DNA of 64,000 nt from NCBI GenBank assembly GCA_019752925.1, contig JAIELP010000006.1, positions 310,001-374,000 of the forward strand, given 5' to 3'. Under the pieces are notes generated by a model, which saw nothing but the letters and a program-made list of their open reading frames with translations, ran no database searches and was not told the DNA's origin. Source of the stretch: a bacterium. GTDB lineage: Bacteria; Bdellovibrionota; Bdellovibrionia; Bdellovibrionales; Bdellovibrionaceae. Every line of letters starts with the position of its first letter. Positions within the stretch are counted from its first letter, which is position 1. This document shows, piece after piece, positions 43,871-53,133 of the stretch. The position numbers and the translations under genes were made by a program.

Positions 43871-44623
43871 ATGAAAGTCGTTCGCTTTCTTGAACGCGAA
43901 AATGTAATCAGATTTTTTGGATTAGGATTAATGCTGGCTCCATTTATAAACATGGGTCTGCATCTTTTTGTTTTAAAAACCCAGAATAAAATGGCATGGT
44001 CGCAGGTAAATTTTGCGGCCTATCTTAAAAGTGGCAACCCGATCAGCTATTTTTTGGCAGCGTGTAGTGTGATAATCGGAATCAAGATGCTAGGTGGAAC
44101 AGCTAAAGCCTGGCGCTACGTTTTATTTTTGATAGGTGCCCATCTTCTAATTCAAATCGTAAATGTTAACAACAAAGCTTGGCAAGGTCCGCTTGCTTGG
44201 CCTTCATTCTTACTTAATGCCGGATTATTTTTTTTCATCGTGGATCAGTTGGTGTGGAAGGTTAAGGCTCCGGAAGCTTCAGTTATTCCGCCAGTTGTGG
44301 ATCCGCCTACACCACTAAAGCCGATGAGTGAAAAGCAGGTAGTCAATCTTAGATCCTACCGTAAAATTTTATTCAGCTTTGGCAGCGACAAACCTTGGGG
44401 AGAGCTTAAAACTTTATCCAGTGAAGAGCTTTGCGTAAAAAGTTTTGCAGCAGTTCCTTCGCTGGTAGAGCACAAAATTGTACAAATCAATTTTTCTAAA
44501 GACGTGGTTATCGAGATCGAATTCGCCCGTAAAGAAAATGAAATGTATTATTTCCGTCCTCTGAATATGCAAAAAGAGAACGTGACACGATTGAATAAAT
44601 GGCTTAGAAAAATCGCTGTATGA
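43871..44623 (+). CDS. Membrane protein with C-terminal soluble domain, possibly PilZ-like
   Basis: 250 residues. Four hydrophobic helices (about 15-33, 52-70, 78-97, 105-123), a Pro-rich linker (VIPPVVDPPTPLKP) and a soluble domain of about 95 residues (LRSYRKILFSFG ... VIEIEFARKENEMYYFRPL). The strand pattern of this domain resembles small beta-barrel domains such as PilZ, but the RxxxR and DxSxxG c-di-GMP motifs are not clear. Its stop overlaps trmO (ATGA). Confidence 0.65.
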   Translation: MKVVRFLERENVIRFFGLGLMLAPFINMGLHLFVLKTQNKMAWSQVNFAAYLKSGNPISYFLAACSVIIGIKMLGGTAKAWRYVLFLIGAHLLIQIVNVNNKAWQGPLAWPSFLLNAGLFFFIVDQLVWKVKAPEASVIPPVVDPPTPLKPMSEKQVVNLRSYRKILFSFGSDKPWGELKTLSSEELCVKSFAAVPSLVEHKIVQINFSKDVVIEIEFARKENEMYYFRPLNMQKENVTRLNKWLRKIAV

Positions 44624-45339
44624 GCGATTTACAATTCAGTTTTAAACCCATAGGCATTTTAAAGTCGTGCTATCCCGATAAATTCGGCGTGCCACGTCAG
44701 TCAGGCTTAGTTAAAAAAGCTTATTCTGAACTTCAAATCAGTTCTGAATTCCAACCTGAGTTTTCTCTTGAAGGTTTGAGCGGCTACTCGCATGTATGGC
44801 TGCAATTTGTTTTTCATCTTAATTCTTCAACGCGTTTTCATGCAAAAGTTCATCCGCCTCGTTTAGATGGTGAGTCGATAGGTTTGTTTGCAACGCGTTC
44901 ACCGCATCGCCCAAATCCGATTGGTCTTTCATTGGTCGAATTGGTCGAAGTTAAAAAAGACACTCTGATTTTTGCAGGAGCTGATCTTGTGGATGGCACT
45001 CCGATTTTGGATGTGAAGCCTTATTTGCCTCACATAGAATCCAAACCTGATGCACGTGGCGGGTGGGCTCTTGAGGTGCAAAAAGATGAAATTCAGGTGG
45101 AGTTTTCAGATTCTGCTATGGAAATTTTGCAAAACTGGATAAAAAAAACGGGAAAATCAGAACTAAAAGAAGTTATCACAGACGTGTTAAAACAGGATCC
45201 TAGGCCCGTTATATACAAGGGGTATGAGTCTCAGGAGTCTCCATATCGAAATAAACACGCTTTTAGGCTCTATGAAGGCGACATCCATTTTCAGTTCACC
45301 TCTAAAAATCACGTAATTGTCTTTGATATTTTATTGTAA
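44620..45339 (+). CDS. trmO: tRNA (N6-threonylcarbamoyladenosine37-N6)-methyltransferase
   Basis: 239 residues of the TsaA/YaeB/TrmO SAM-dependent family. The signature FATRSPHRPNPIGLSLVEL at about 92-110 and the LDVKPYLPHIES motif near 130 identify it. The C-terminal half carries the tail found in longer TrmO enzymes. It methylates t6A at position 37 of ANN-decoding tRNAs. Start by ATGA overlap with the membrane protein gene upstream. Confidence 0.92.
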   Translation: MSDLQFSFKPIGILKSCYPDKFGVPRQSGLVKKAYSELQISSEFQPEFSLEGLSGYSHVWLQFVFHLNSSTRFHAKVHPPRLDGESIGLFATRSPHRPNPIGLSLVELVEVKKDTLIFAGADLVDGTPILDVKPYLPHIESKPDARGGWALEVQKDEIQVEFSDSAMEILQNWIKKTGKSELKEVITDVLKQDPRPVIYKGYESQESPYRNKHAFRLYEGDIHFQFTSKNHVIVFDILL

Positions 45340-45381
45340 TTTCGATACAAGAAATTAAATAAATTATTGAGAGGGGATCGT

Positions 45382-46356
45382 ATGCAAACAACTGTTCAGC
45401 CATCTTCAACTTTAAGAAAAGTTCCTACATTAAGTTTAGGTGCTTACTTACACGGGTCACAAGATGATAAAGTTAAATTCATTGAACAATTATTTCACGG
45501 TATCAAAGACTACGGTTTTATTATTTTAAAAGACCACGATGTACCAAAAGAATTATTAGCTGAAGCTTATCAAATCTTAGAAAAGTTCTACAAACTTCCA
45601 GAAGCTACAAAAAGATCTTACATTTCTGAATTAGGCGGCGGTCAGCGTGGCTACACTCCGTTTGGTACCGAGCATGCTAAAGGCGCTGAAGTAAAAGATT
45701 TAAAAGAGTTCTGGCATGTGGGCCGCGAAGTTGAAGCCGGTCATGCTTTTTCTAAGTACTACCCAAAAAACATTTGGCCAGATGATACAATTCCTGAATT
45801 CAGACCGGTTTTCGATAAACTTTATACTCAATTAGAATTAGCCGGCATCCAAATGATGGAAGCTCTTTCTTACCCATTACAAGTTGAAAAAGATTTTTTC
45901 ACAAATATGGTTAAAGAAGGAAATTCAATTTTACGTTTGTTGCATTATCCACCAATTCCTGAAGGCGTTGATCCACGTTGTATTCGCGCTGCTGCCCATG
46001 AAGATATTAACTTCATTACAATCTTACCTGCAGCTACTACTTCAGGTTTGCAATTGCAAGATCGTGACGGTGCTTGGCTCGATATCGAAAGTGATTACGG
46101 TTCATTAATTGTAGATGCTGGCGATATGTTGGCTCGTATCACGAACGATGTGATACCTTCGACTACTCACAGAGTGATTAACCCTCAAGATGGAACAAAC
46201 GGGTCTCGTTACTCTATGCCATTCTTCATGCATCCACATCCTGAGTCAGTATTAAGTTGTTTACCTTCATGTCGCGGGACTGGCGCTAAATACGCTGATA
46301 TAACTGCCCACGAATTCTTAATGCAAAGATTAAGAGAAATCGGCTTAATTAAGTAA
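45382..46356 (+). CDS. 2-oxoglutarate/Fe(II)-dependent oxygenase, isopenicillin N synthase-like
   Basis: 324 residues from ATG 45382, five bases after a strong GAGGGG Shine-Dalgarno. The DIOX_N domain is followed by the 2OG-Fe(II) barrel with AHEDINFIT (His-x-Asp), a distal His (TTHRVIN) and the co-substrate pair GSRYSMPFF (Arg-x-Ser). Length and motifs match IPNS-like dioxygenases. These oxidise many small molecules, so the substrate is unknown, and no biosynthetic cluster is nearby. The following anchored protein starts 8 bases on. Confidence 0.9.
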   Translation: MQTTVQPSSTLRKVPTLSLGAYLHGSQDDKVKFIEQLFHGIKDYGFIILKDHDVPKELLAEAYQILEKFYKLPEATKRSYISELGGGQRGYTPFGTEHAKGAEVKDLKEFWHVGREVEAGHAFSKYYPKNIWPDDTIPEFRPVFDKLYTQLELAGIQMMEALSYPLQVEKDFFTNMVKEGNSILRLLHYPPIPEGVDPRCIRAAAHEDINFITILPAATTSGLQLQDRDGAWLDIESDYGSLIVDAGDMLARITNDVIPSTTHRVINPQDGTNGSRYSMPFFMHPHPESVLSCLPSCRGTGAKYADITAHEFLMQRLREIGLIK

Positions 46357-46364
46357 TCCAAATA

Positions 46365-47132
46365 ATGAATACTAAATACTTAGTAGCAATAGGAGCCACG
46401 ATTATCATCATGGCTCTTTTATTTTCTAAAGATAAAAAAGAAATGCTCGCTGAAAACTCTGAAGAGTCTGTTGAAGAAAATTCGGCCACAGCTGGTAAGC
46501 CTGTGCTGGCCGCTAGTTCTGACGTTACTTTATCTGCAGCTTCTGTCGATAAAACTCCGGCTTTAAATCTTCCAGTAGCAGAAGCTCAGCCGGTAAACCC
46601 CAAGGTTGCTGAGCTTTTTGCAAAACACTTGCAATATATGAATAACTGTCTGGCTATAGCGACTACTTCGCCTGTCGGCGACAAGGTGGCTCCAACAGCT
46701 GACAATTTGTTTAACCAACTGCGTTCTTCTTTAGGTGATGTGGTAGTGCAAATGGACGATTGGTCACAGACTGAAATAAGCGATCAAGGCTCGGTACGTA
46801 AGCGCGTACGCGTGGATTATGACTACATTGACGGTGCAAACCCAACTAGACGACTATCGATGTACCAGATCAATTCTTACGGAATGCCTGAAATCATGAG
46901 TCTTTCAAATGAAGAAATTAATAACCCCAATCAGGCGTATATCGATTCATTAATTGAGGGAAATAAAGTTGTTAACGATGAAAAAGGTGCCAGAGCATAT
47001 TTTGCCGAAGGCGAAGAGCTGATTTATACAATCCGCAACGGTCAGATACAGAGCATTAGTATTAATCGTGCAGACAAGTCATTAAATTGTTTTAACTTAG
47101 ACGACGAAAAATCGACCTGTACCTGTCCGTAA
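46365..47132 (+). CDS. Membrane-anchored exported protein of unknown function
   Basis: 255 residues. An N-terminal anchor (about 4-20), an Ala/Glu/Ser-rich linker to about residue 75, then a soluble domain with one Cys (NNCLAIA) and three more at the end (NCFN, CTCP), which could form disulphides in the periplasm. No family is recognised. It follows the oxygenase with an 8-base gap. Its stop directly abuts the stop of the convergent 47133 gene. Confidence 0.7.
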   Translation: MNTKYLVAIGATIIIMALLFSKDKKEMLAENSEESVEENSATAGKPVLAASSDVTLSAASVDKTPALNLPVAEAQPVNPKVAELFAKHLQYMNNCLAIATTSPVGDKVAPTADNLFNQLRSSLGDVVVQMDDWSQTEISDQGSVRKRVRVDYDYIDGANPTRRLSMYQINSYGMPEIMSLSNEEINNPNQAYIDSLIEGNKVVNDEKGARAYFAEGEELIYTIRNGQIQSISINRADKSLNCFNLDDEKSTCTCP

Positions 47133-47930
47133 TTATTTTTTCTTAAGTACGATTTTAATTGGTGCATGATCTGAGCTCTTGTAATTATCTAATAGTGTAG
47201 AGCTTACTGCCTCAAGACCTCTTACAAAAACATGATCCAACTTAAGTAAGGTGCGGCTGTCGTTAGAAGGTTTTAAGTGTGTCATTCCAAGTATTCTAGC
47301 CGTTTCGTATAAATGATCTTTGCGGTCAGGACTCCAAGTGTTGAAGTCGCCAGCCCAAATTATCGGCCCTTCCAGTTTATGCATAAATTGAGCTAAATGG
47401 TTTATCTGACGAGCAAATTTGTTTCCGAGATTAAAATTTAAACCATGCGTATTAATCACATGTACTGTTCCGATTTCAGGAATGTGTATCATAGAGTAAC
47501 CTGAAACTTTCGGAGTAAATGTAAATGGCTCAGTATCCGGAGAAACAATAGTAAGGTTGTTGCTGAGTTCGTAACGTGATCCTGTCATCACTCCTGTTGC
47601 GTGTTTTTTGCCGTTACAAAAGCTTTTATGAAAACTGAAGCTCATATTAAACTGTGCTGCAAATGAGTTTTGTAAATTGTCTGAGTGCATGGCTTCTTGT
47701 ATTAAAATTAAATCTGAATCCTGACTGAGTTGTACTAAATCAGGCATATACTTCTTATCAGCTAGTTTGTGGGCATTCCAGGTAACCAAAGTTAGCTCTG
47801 TAGAATCGCGTTTTACCAGGCTTGGGGCCGAAAACGAGATCTGATTATGACTGATCTGATCACATAAAACAGATGGGCCGGCATAGGCGTTTAAGCTAAA
47901 AAGCGTTAAAAGAAGTACTGATTTTTTCAT
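47133..47930 (-). CDS. Secreted endonuclease/exonuclease/phosphatase-fold enzyme
   Basis: 265 residues with a signal peptide (about 1-17, ending AYA). EEP-superfamily motifs are in order: TWNAH near 50, LIQEAM (catalytic metal Glu) near 77, INTHG near 155, WAGDFNTW (Asp, Asn) near 190, and SSDHAPI (Asp-His) near 253. Members cut DNA, RNA or inositol and sphingo-lipid phosphates, so substrate is open. Together with the S1/P1 nuclease it adds to the exported nucleic-acid enzymes of this window. A small hairpin (47937-47952) sits in its leader. Confidence 0.85.
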   Translation of the reverse strand: MKKSVLLLTLFSLNAYAGPSVLCDQISHNQISFSAPSLVKRDSTELTLVTWNAHKLADKKYMPDLVQLSQDSDLILIQEAMHSDNLQNSFAAQFNMSFSFHKSFCNGKKHATGVMTGSRYELSNNLTIVSPDTEPFTFTPKVSGYSMIHIPEIGTVHVINTHGLNFNLGNKFARQINHLAQFMHKLEGPIIWAGDFNTWSPDRKDHLYETARILGMTHLKPSNDSRTLLKLDHVFVRGLEAVSSTLLDNYKSSDHAPIKIVLKKK

Positions 47931-48107
47931 TTGTTAAGCCCTCGTAAGGGCTCTAAATATGCTATAATTGAACCAATCCTAAACGCATAAAGAGTATTTA
48001 AGACAGTTAAACCCTGTAAAATGTATAAAGACGACCAAAATGTTTGCGCGTGTTAAGGAGGCCTTTTTGTAAATTTTGAAATGGGTCAAATAGTACTACA
48101 TTTTAAG

Positions 48108-48122
48108 CTAACACAGTGTTAG
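48108..48122. promoter_or_regulatory. Palindrome upstream of the 48152 gene
   Basis: CTAACAC-A-GTGTTAG, 7-bp arms, 29 bases before the ATG. It could be an operator or part of the mRNA leader; no promoter elements are certain. A TATAAT at 47963-47968 has no matching -35. Confidence 0.3.
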
Positions 48123-48151
48123 TTAAGACTCATTAAAACAAAGAGGTTTTC

Positions 48152-48700
48152 ATGTTTAAATCATTAGTGCTTTCATTGACTTTAATTACATCTGTTTCTT
48201 TTGCCCAGTTGGCAGATAAAACTGAGGCTTGTTACGGAGCTGCAGTAAGTGTTGCTGCTAATAAAATCGCTAAAGACTCTAAAACTAAAAATTCCGTATT
48301 AAACGATATCGGTTTTGTAGCTGATTACTGTGAATACAATAGCAAACATCAAATGATCGAATGTTATGATAAAGGAACTGTACAATTTGATGTAGCTTTC
48401 GACAGCTCTCAGTACAGACAAAAAACTGATAGCTTGAGCGAAATGACTTACTTGTTTCAAACAGGTACTCAGGGTGTGGATGTTTATTACGAATTAAAAT
48501 TTGTTAAGCCAGTATCTTCTCGCACCTGCACTTACATGAAAACTTCAGTTTGGACAGAGGGTTATGAAGAGATGTCTCATTCGATGCAAAAAGGCGATAA
48601 AACACGTGAAGAAATTCAGCTGTGTGTATCAACCTGCGTAGCTACATACGATCAGCCTGGCGCAGAACTCAAGGCCTGCATCGCTCGTTGCAATAAATAA
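48152..48700 (+). CDS. Secreted Cys-containing protein of unknown function
   Basis: 182 residues, signal peptide about 1-18 (ending SFA). Eight Cys are spread through the mature chain, with a C-terminal CVSTCVATYD...CIARC cluster, so several disulphides are likely. Strand-rich middle part. No family is recognised. AGAGG lies eight bases before the ATG. It is monocistronic, with its own terminator. Confidence 0.75.
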   Translation: MFKSLVLSLTLITSVSFAQLADKTEACYGAAVSVAANKIAKDSKTKNSVLNDIGFVADYCEYNSKHQMIECYDKGTVQFDVAFDSSQYRQKTDSLSEMTYLFQTGTQGVDVYYELKFVKPVSSRTCTYMKTSVWTEGYEEMSHSMQKGDKTREEIQLCVSTCVATYDQPGAELKACIARCNK

Positions 48701-48714
48701 TAAGATTTTAAATT

Positions 48715-48759
48715 AAAAAACAAAAAGGAGTCGTGATTCACGACTCCTTTTTGTTTTTT
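48715..48759. terminator. Strong bidirectional terminator
   Basis: 22-bp perfect inverted repeat (48715-48736 and 48738-48759) with A6 and T6 at its ends, between the secreted protein gene and the convergent valS. Confidence 0.95.
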
Positions 48760-48770
48760 GTACTTAAAAA

Positions 48771-51458
48771 TTACTGAAAACGTGTGAGTGCATCTTTCAA
48801 TGATAAAACTTGTTCTTTTGACTGACGCAATAATACTCGGTCGGCTGCAATTACATCTTCATCAGCATTTTGAACGAATTTTTCATTTGAAAGCTTATTG
48901 GTTAAAAGATTAACATCTTTTTCAAGCTTTTCGATGGTTTTTTGAATGCGTTTAATTTCTTCGTTGAAATCTACTAAGCCTTCTAGTGGGATGATAACTT
49001 TAACGCGCGCATCGCCAATAGCTACCGGAGCCACCGCACATTTAGTCAGATCGCCGTCGGTACCGATTTCCATATTTTCAATTCGGGCTAAGGTCATAAT
49101 AGCTGATCGGTTATGGCTTAATACTTTTTGAACTTCATCTTGAGTCACGCCTAGACGGATATTGAGCTTAACCGCCGGGCTGATTCTGTTTTCACCACGG
49201 ATATTACGGATAGCGGTGATCACTTCTTTAGTGATGTCGATTTCCAGTTCGGCCTCTTTACTAGCGAAAGCTAAAAAATCTTTATCAGTATCAATTGTTG
49301 GATATTGATCTGTAATACAAGCAGCGGATTTAATTGGAAGATTTGAATAAATTTCTTCAGTTAAAAACGGGCAGAATGGATGCAACAAACGTACAATTCT
49401 GTTAAGAACGTGAGCCATTACCAACTGAGTATTATGTTTTTCATCTGCAGAAGCTGAATTCATAATTGGTTTTGTGAATTCAATATACCAGTCACAGAAC
49501 TGATTCCAGATAAACTGATATAGCTCAGTGGCTGCATCCGAAAATTTTTCATTTTCAAGAGCGTGGTGAACATTTTTTTCAACTTCAGCGAGTTTGGCAA
49601 TAATCCACTGATCAAAAACCGATAAGTGGGCTTTTGAAGGTAAAGCTTTAATTCCCTCTGCCGGAACTTTAAAGTCATTTAAGTTACTTAAGACAAAGCG
49701 TGAAGCATTCCAAACTTTATTCATGAAGTTTCGGTATCCTTCAACACGCTGTTCGCTGAATTTAAAATCTTTACCTGAGAATAAATGCGCCAAGAAGCTG
49801 AATCTAAGCGCATCAGCACCATACTTGTCGATCATGTCGATAGGGTCAATCGAGTTACCTAAAGATTTGGACATCTTACGGCCTTGGCTGTCACGTACTA
49901 AACCGTGAATGTAAACGGTTCTGAATGGAACATCTTTTTTAAACTCAAGACCCATCATAATCATTCTGGAAACCCAGAAGAAAATAATATCGTGTCCGGT
50001 TACTAAATAATTAGTCGGATAAAAAGTTTTTTGAGTTTCGATTGATTTCTGGTTTTCAGATGGCCATCCCATTGTAGAGAAAGCCCAAAGAGCTGAACTG
50101 AACCAAGTATCGAGAACGTCTTCTTCTTGTTTAATTTTAGTACTGTTGCAATGTTCGCACTGAGTTGGATGAGTTTCTGTTACAGTGTATTTTTCGCAGG
50201 ACTCGCAGTGCCAAGCCGGAATTCTATGGCCCCACCATAATTGACGAGAGATGCACCAATCTTCAATAATGTTCATCCAATGTAAGTAAACCTTTGTCCA
50301 TGACTCAGGTTCAAAGCGGATAGTGCCCGACTCAACAACTCTTTTGGCAGGAGTTGCTAGGTTTTCCATTTTCATAAACCATTGTTCAGAAAGGAATGGT
50401 TCAACTACTGCGCCTGTGCGTGAGCAGTGACCAACCGAGTGAATATGCGGCTCTTCTTTAACCAGTAAGCCCAGTGCTTTCAAATCTTCCACAACTTTTT
50501 TGCGGCCTTCAGCTACTTTAAGTCCTTTGTAAGGACCAGCGTTTTCGTTGAGCTCAGCTTTTTTAGTTAGGATATTAATAAATTCAAGCTTGTGTGCTTT
50601 ACCGATTTTATAATCGTTAAAGTCATGTGCTGGAGTAATTTTAACTACGCCTGAACCGAATTCTTTATCCACATAATTGTCCGAAATAATTTTAATCTGA
50701 CGATTAATCAGCGGAATAGTAACAGTTTTTCCTACTAAAGATTTATAACGATCATCATCAGGATGAACGCAAACTGCCGTATCCCCTAACATAGTTTCTG
50801 GGCGGGTGGTTGCGATAGTTAAAAAATCGGATGTTCCATCAATCGGGTAATTGATGTGATACATAGTTCCCTTAACTTGTTGATGTTCAACTTCTAAGTC
50901 AGAAATAGCTGTTTCTAATGGACCGCTCCAGTTAACTAGGCGCTGGCCTTTATAGATGGCTTCTTTTTTATAAAGAGTTACGAATACTTTTTTAACTGCT
51001 TCAGAAACGCCTTCATCTAAAGTAAATGTGGCACGCTCCCAATCGCACGAATCTCCTAAGCGGCGCATTTGGTTATAAATGCGATTGCCGTATTCACTTT
51101 TCCATTTCCAGATTTCATCAACAAATTTTTCGCGGCCTAATTGATGACGGTTAACGCCAGTTTTTTTGAGTTCTTTTTCAACAACCGTTTGCGTAGCAAT
51201 ACCGGCATGGTCCGTTCCTGGCAACCACATGGTATTAAATCCACTCATGCGCTTCCAACGAATTAATAAATCTTGAATTGTGTGATCAAGTGCATGGCCT
51301 AAGTGTAAAAAACCTGTGACATTCGGAGGAGGTAAAATAATTGAAAAAGGAGGCTTGGTTGATTGATCCTGAGATTTAAAATGACCAGACTCTTCCCACC
51401 ATTGGTAAATTTTGGTTTCAACTTCTTGTGGATTATAACGATCAGCTAGTGTTTTCAT
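48771..51458 (-). CDS. valS: Valyl-tRNA synthetase
   Basis: 895 residues, class I synthetase. HIGH-type motif PPNVTGFLHLGHAL near 47-60, the editing (CP1) domain with ATTRPETMLGDTAV near 215, zinc-type Cys pairs (CESCEKY, CEHCNST) near 420-440, KMSKS (GRKMSKSLGN) near 535, and a C-terminal coiled coil (last 65 residues) that binds tRNA. Full length. Third gene of an MFS-rhodanese-valS unit (13-base gap). Confidence 0.97.
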   Translation of the reverse strand: MKTLADRYNPQEVETKIYQWWEESGHFKSQDQSTKPPFSIILPPPNVTGFLHLGHALDHTIQDLLIRWKRMSGFNTMWLPGTDHAGIATQTVVEKELKKTGVNRHQLGREKFVDEIWKWKSEYGNRIYNQMRRLGDSCDWERATFTLDEGVSEAVKKVFVTLYKKEAIYKGQRLVNWSGPLETAISDLEVEHQQVKGTMYHINYPIDGTSDFLTIATTRPETMLGDTAVCVHPDDDRYKSLVGKTVTIPLINRQIKIISDNYVDKEFGSGVVKITPAHDFNDYKIGKAHKLEFINILTKKAELNENAGPYKGLKVAEGRKKVVEDLKALGLLVKEEPHIHSVGHCSRTGAVVEPFLSEQWFMKMENLATPAKRVVESGTIRFEPESWTKVYLHWMNIIEDWCISRQLWWGHRIPAWHCESCEKYTVTETHPTQCEHCNSTKIKQEEDVLDTWFSSALWAFSTMGWPSENQKSIETQKTFYPTNYLVTGHDIIFFWVSRMIMMGLEFKKDVPFRTVYIHGLVRDSQGRKMSKSLGNSIDPIDMIDKYGADALRFSFLAHLFSGKDFKFSEQRVEGYRNFMNKVWNASRFVLSNLNDFKVPAEGIKALPSKAHLSVFDQWIIAKLAEVEKNVHHALENEKFSDAATELYQFIWNQFCDWYIEFTKPIMNSASADEKHNTQLVMAHVLNRIVRLLHPFCPFLTEEIYSNLPIKSAACITDQYPTIDTDKDFLAFASKEAELEIDITKEVITAIRNIRGENRISPAVKLNIRLGVTQDEVQKVLSHNRSAIMTLARIENMEIGTDGDLTKCAVAPVAIGDARVKVIIPLEGLVDFNEEIKRIQKTIEKLEKDVNLLTNKLSNEKFVQNADEDVIAADRVLLRQSKEQVLSLKDALTRFQ

Positions 51459-51471
51459 GGTGAAAAGGTTA

Positions 51472-51804
51472 TCAGATTTGATTGCGCTCCGTCACTATTT
51501 GCTGATAGCCGCCATCAATAACGTATACGTTGGTATAGCCTTGTTTTTCCAGCTCAGAGTAGAGTTTTAAGGAATCTGAGCCGTCAGTGCACAATAAAAC
51601 GATAGCGTAGTCTTTGGGAGCTTTTCTTTCTGCTAAAACAGGCAAAACTTGCTCAGGGCCTGTTAAAATCTCATAAGTGTTTAAATGCATCTTGCTGACG
51701 CTTGTATACCAGCCGGCAATGCTTTCACTCATATTTAAAAACAAAAAAGGCACACGATTGTTAATCAGATTATCAAGCTGGTAAAAATTAATTTTATTGA
51801 GCAT
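51472..51804 (-). CDS. Single-domain rhodanese-like protein
   Basis: 110 residues, one rhodanese fold. Cys72 lies in VLLCTDGSDS at the active-site loop position. The usual basic residue after the loop is missing (Asp/Ser instead of Arg), so classical thiosulfate transfer is doubtful. The C-terminal YTNVYVIDGGYQQIV is typical. Cytoplasmic. Placed between the MFS carrier gene (19 bases) and valS. Confidence 0.75.
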   Translation of the reverse strand: MLNKINFYQLDNLINNRVPFLFLNMSESIAGWYTSVSKMHLNTYEILTGPEQVLPVLAERKAPKDYAIVLLCTDGSDSLKLYSELEKQGYTNVYVIDGGYQQIVTERNQI

Positions 51805-51823
51805 AGGTTATGAACTTTTCTGT

Positions 51824-53068
51824 TTAAGCTTCGGTTTCAGTTGCTTTTACTTTTTGGCCCGCATTCGGGATTTGGTTGAATATAGTGATTACTACAAAAA
51901 GTGCAATCATTGTCATAGCGCCCGATAAAATAAACGGGGATTCCATAGTTAATGATCCGTATAGAGCGCCGCCGACCGCAGGTCCGATAATGCGACCAAG
52001 AGATGCCATGCCCTGAGTTGTGCCTAAGGCTGCACCCTGCTCATTAGGGTCAGTTAAAAGTGAAATAGAGCCTAATATTGAAGGATTCGTAAAACCTACT
52101 CCTAAAGCAAAAAGAGTTTGGGCTATGGCAAGAACTGTTATTGATTTGGCTATTGCAATGCCGGCAAAAGCAATACACATCAGAACTAATCCAGTGCGAA
52201 GAACTTGTTTTTCACCCACTTTAGGAATGAGTTTGCGTACAAATATCCCTTGTGTGAGCACCATCATAATGCCAATGTACGCAAAGCCAAAACTAACTTC
52301 TTTAATGCCCCATCCGAATTTATCTTTTACTAATAAAACCAGTGTGGCTTCCATTGTGGACATTGCTAACGAAGAAAGAAAGAAAACAAAAATCAAAGGA
52401 CCAACGGTTTCAATTTTAAAATATTTAATAATCTGTGCAAAGCGATTGGTTTTTCCCTGCGTGACTTTTGATAGGTCGCGGGTTTCTTTTAAAAATTTCC
52501 ATGCAAAAATAAATGTGAGTAGGCAAAGCCCTGACACCCAATAAGAACTAAAGCTGGTTTTAAAAAATACGTCAGTTGGTGAAATATGTTCGGCCCAAAC
52601 TGTTAAACCGCCACCTATGGCAGGCCCAAATAAAAAGCCTAGACCGAAGGCAGCTCCTATCAGAGCCATTCCTTTTGATCTTTCATTTGGTGGAGTTATA
52701 TCGGAAATATAAGCTGAGGCGGTTGAAATAGAAGCGCCAAAAAATCCTGAGAATGTGCGTGCAACAAAAAGGAGTTCTAGAGTTCGAGCTTGAGCAAAAA
52801 GAAGATATGAAAAAACTTCCCCAGCTAGGCAAATGAGTAAAATAGGTCTACGCCCATACTTATCGCTTAACTTTCCCCAAAAGGGTGAAAATAAAAACTG
52901 CATTAAAGAATAAACGGATAGTAATAAACCGGTTTGGAGCGAAGTAGCACCCATTTCGGTACTCAAAATAGGAATAATAGGTATAACAATACCAAAACCT
53001 AAAAGATAAATGAAAACGGTGAAGAATATAATAATTAAAGGTTTTTTTTCGGCGGGCATTTTAAGCAT
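51824..53068 (-). CDS. MFS multidrug-type transporter
   Basis: 414 residues, 12 transmembrane helices. The DHA1/TetA-like pattern is clear: GFGIVIPIIPILSTEMG in TM1, motif A GKLSDKYGRRPI at about 61-72, and motif C GPAIGGGL near 150. It exports a drug or metabolite by proton antiport; the substrate is unknown. It starts at 53068, or at an ATG nine bases on. First gene of the unit with the rhodanese and valS. Confidence 0.88.
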   Translation of the reverse strand: MLKMPAEKKPLIIIFFTVFIYLLGFGIVIPIIPILSTEMGATSLQTGLLLSVYSLMQFLFSPFWGKLSDKYGRRPILLICLAGEVFSYLLFAQARTLELLFVARTFSGFFGASISTASAYISDITPPNERSKGMALIGAAFGLGFLFGPAIGGGLTVWAEHISPTDVFFKTSFSSYWVSGLCLLTFIFAWKFLKETRDLSKVTQGKTNRFAQIIKYFKIETVGPLIFVFFLSSLAMSTMEATLVLLVKDKFGWGIKEVSFGFAYIGIMMVLTQGIFVRKLIPKVGEKQVLRTGLVLMCIAFAGIAIAKSITVLAIAQTLFALGVGFTNPSILGSISLLTDPNEQGAALGTTQGMASLGRIIGPAVGGALYGSLTMESPFILSGAMTMIALFVVITIFNQIPNAGQKVKATETEA

Positions 53069-53133
53069 AAATTATTTAGTCCAAGATTTATTACTAATTT
53101 GACAACATGTGATGATAAATAGCTACAAATAAT

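Noticed and set aside
48060-48122. Short leader peptide upstream of the 48152 gene
   Set aside because: The SD-like AAGGAGG is about 20 bases from the ATG, too far, and the 13-codon frame has no regulatory codon run.
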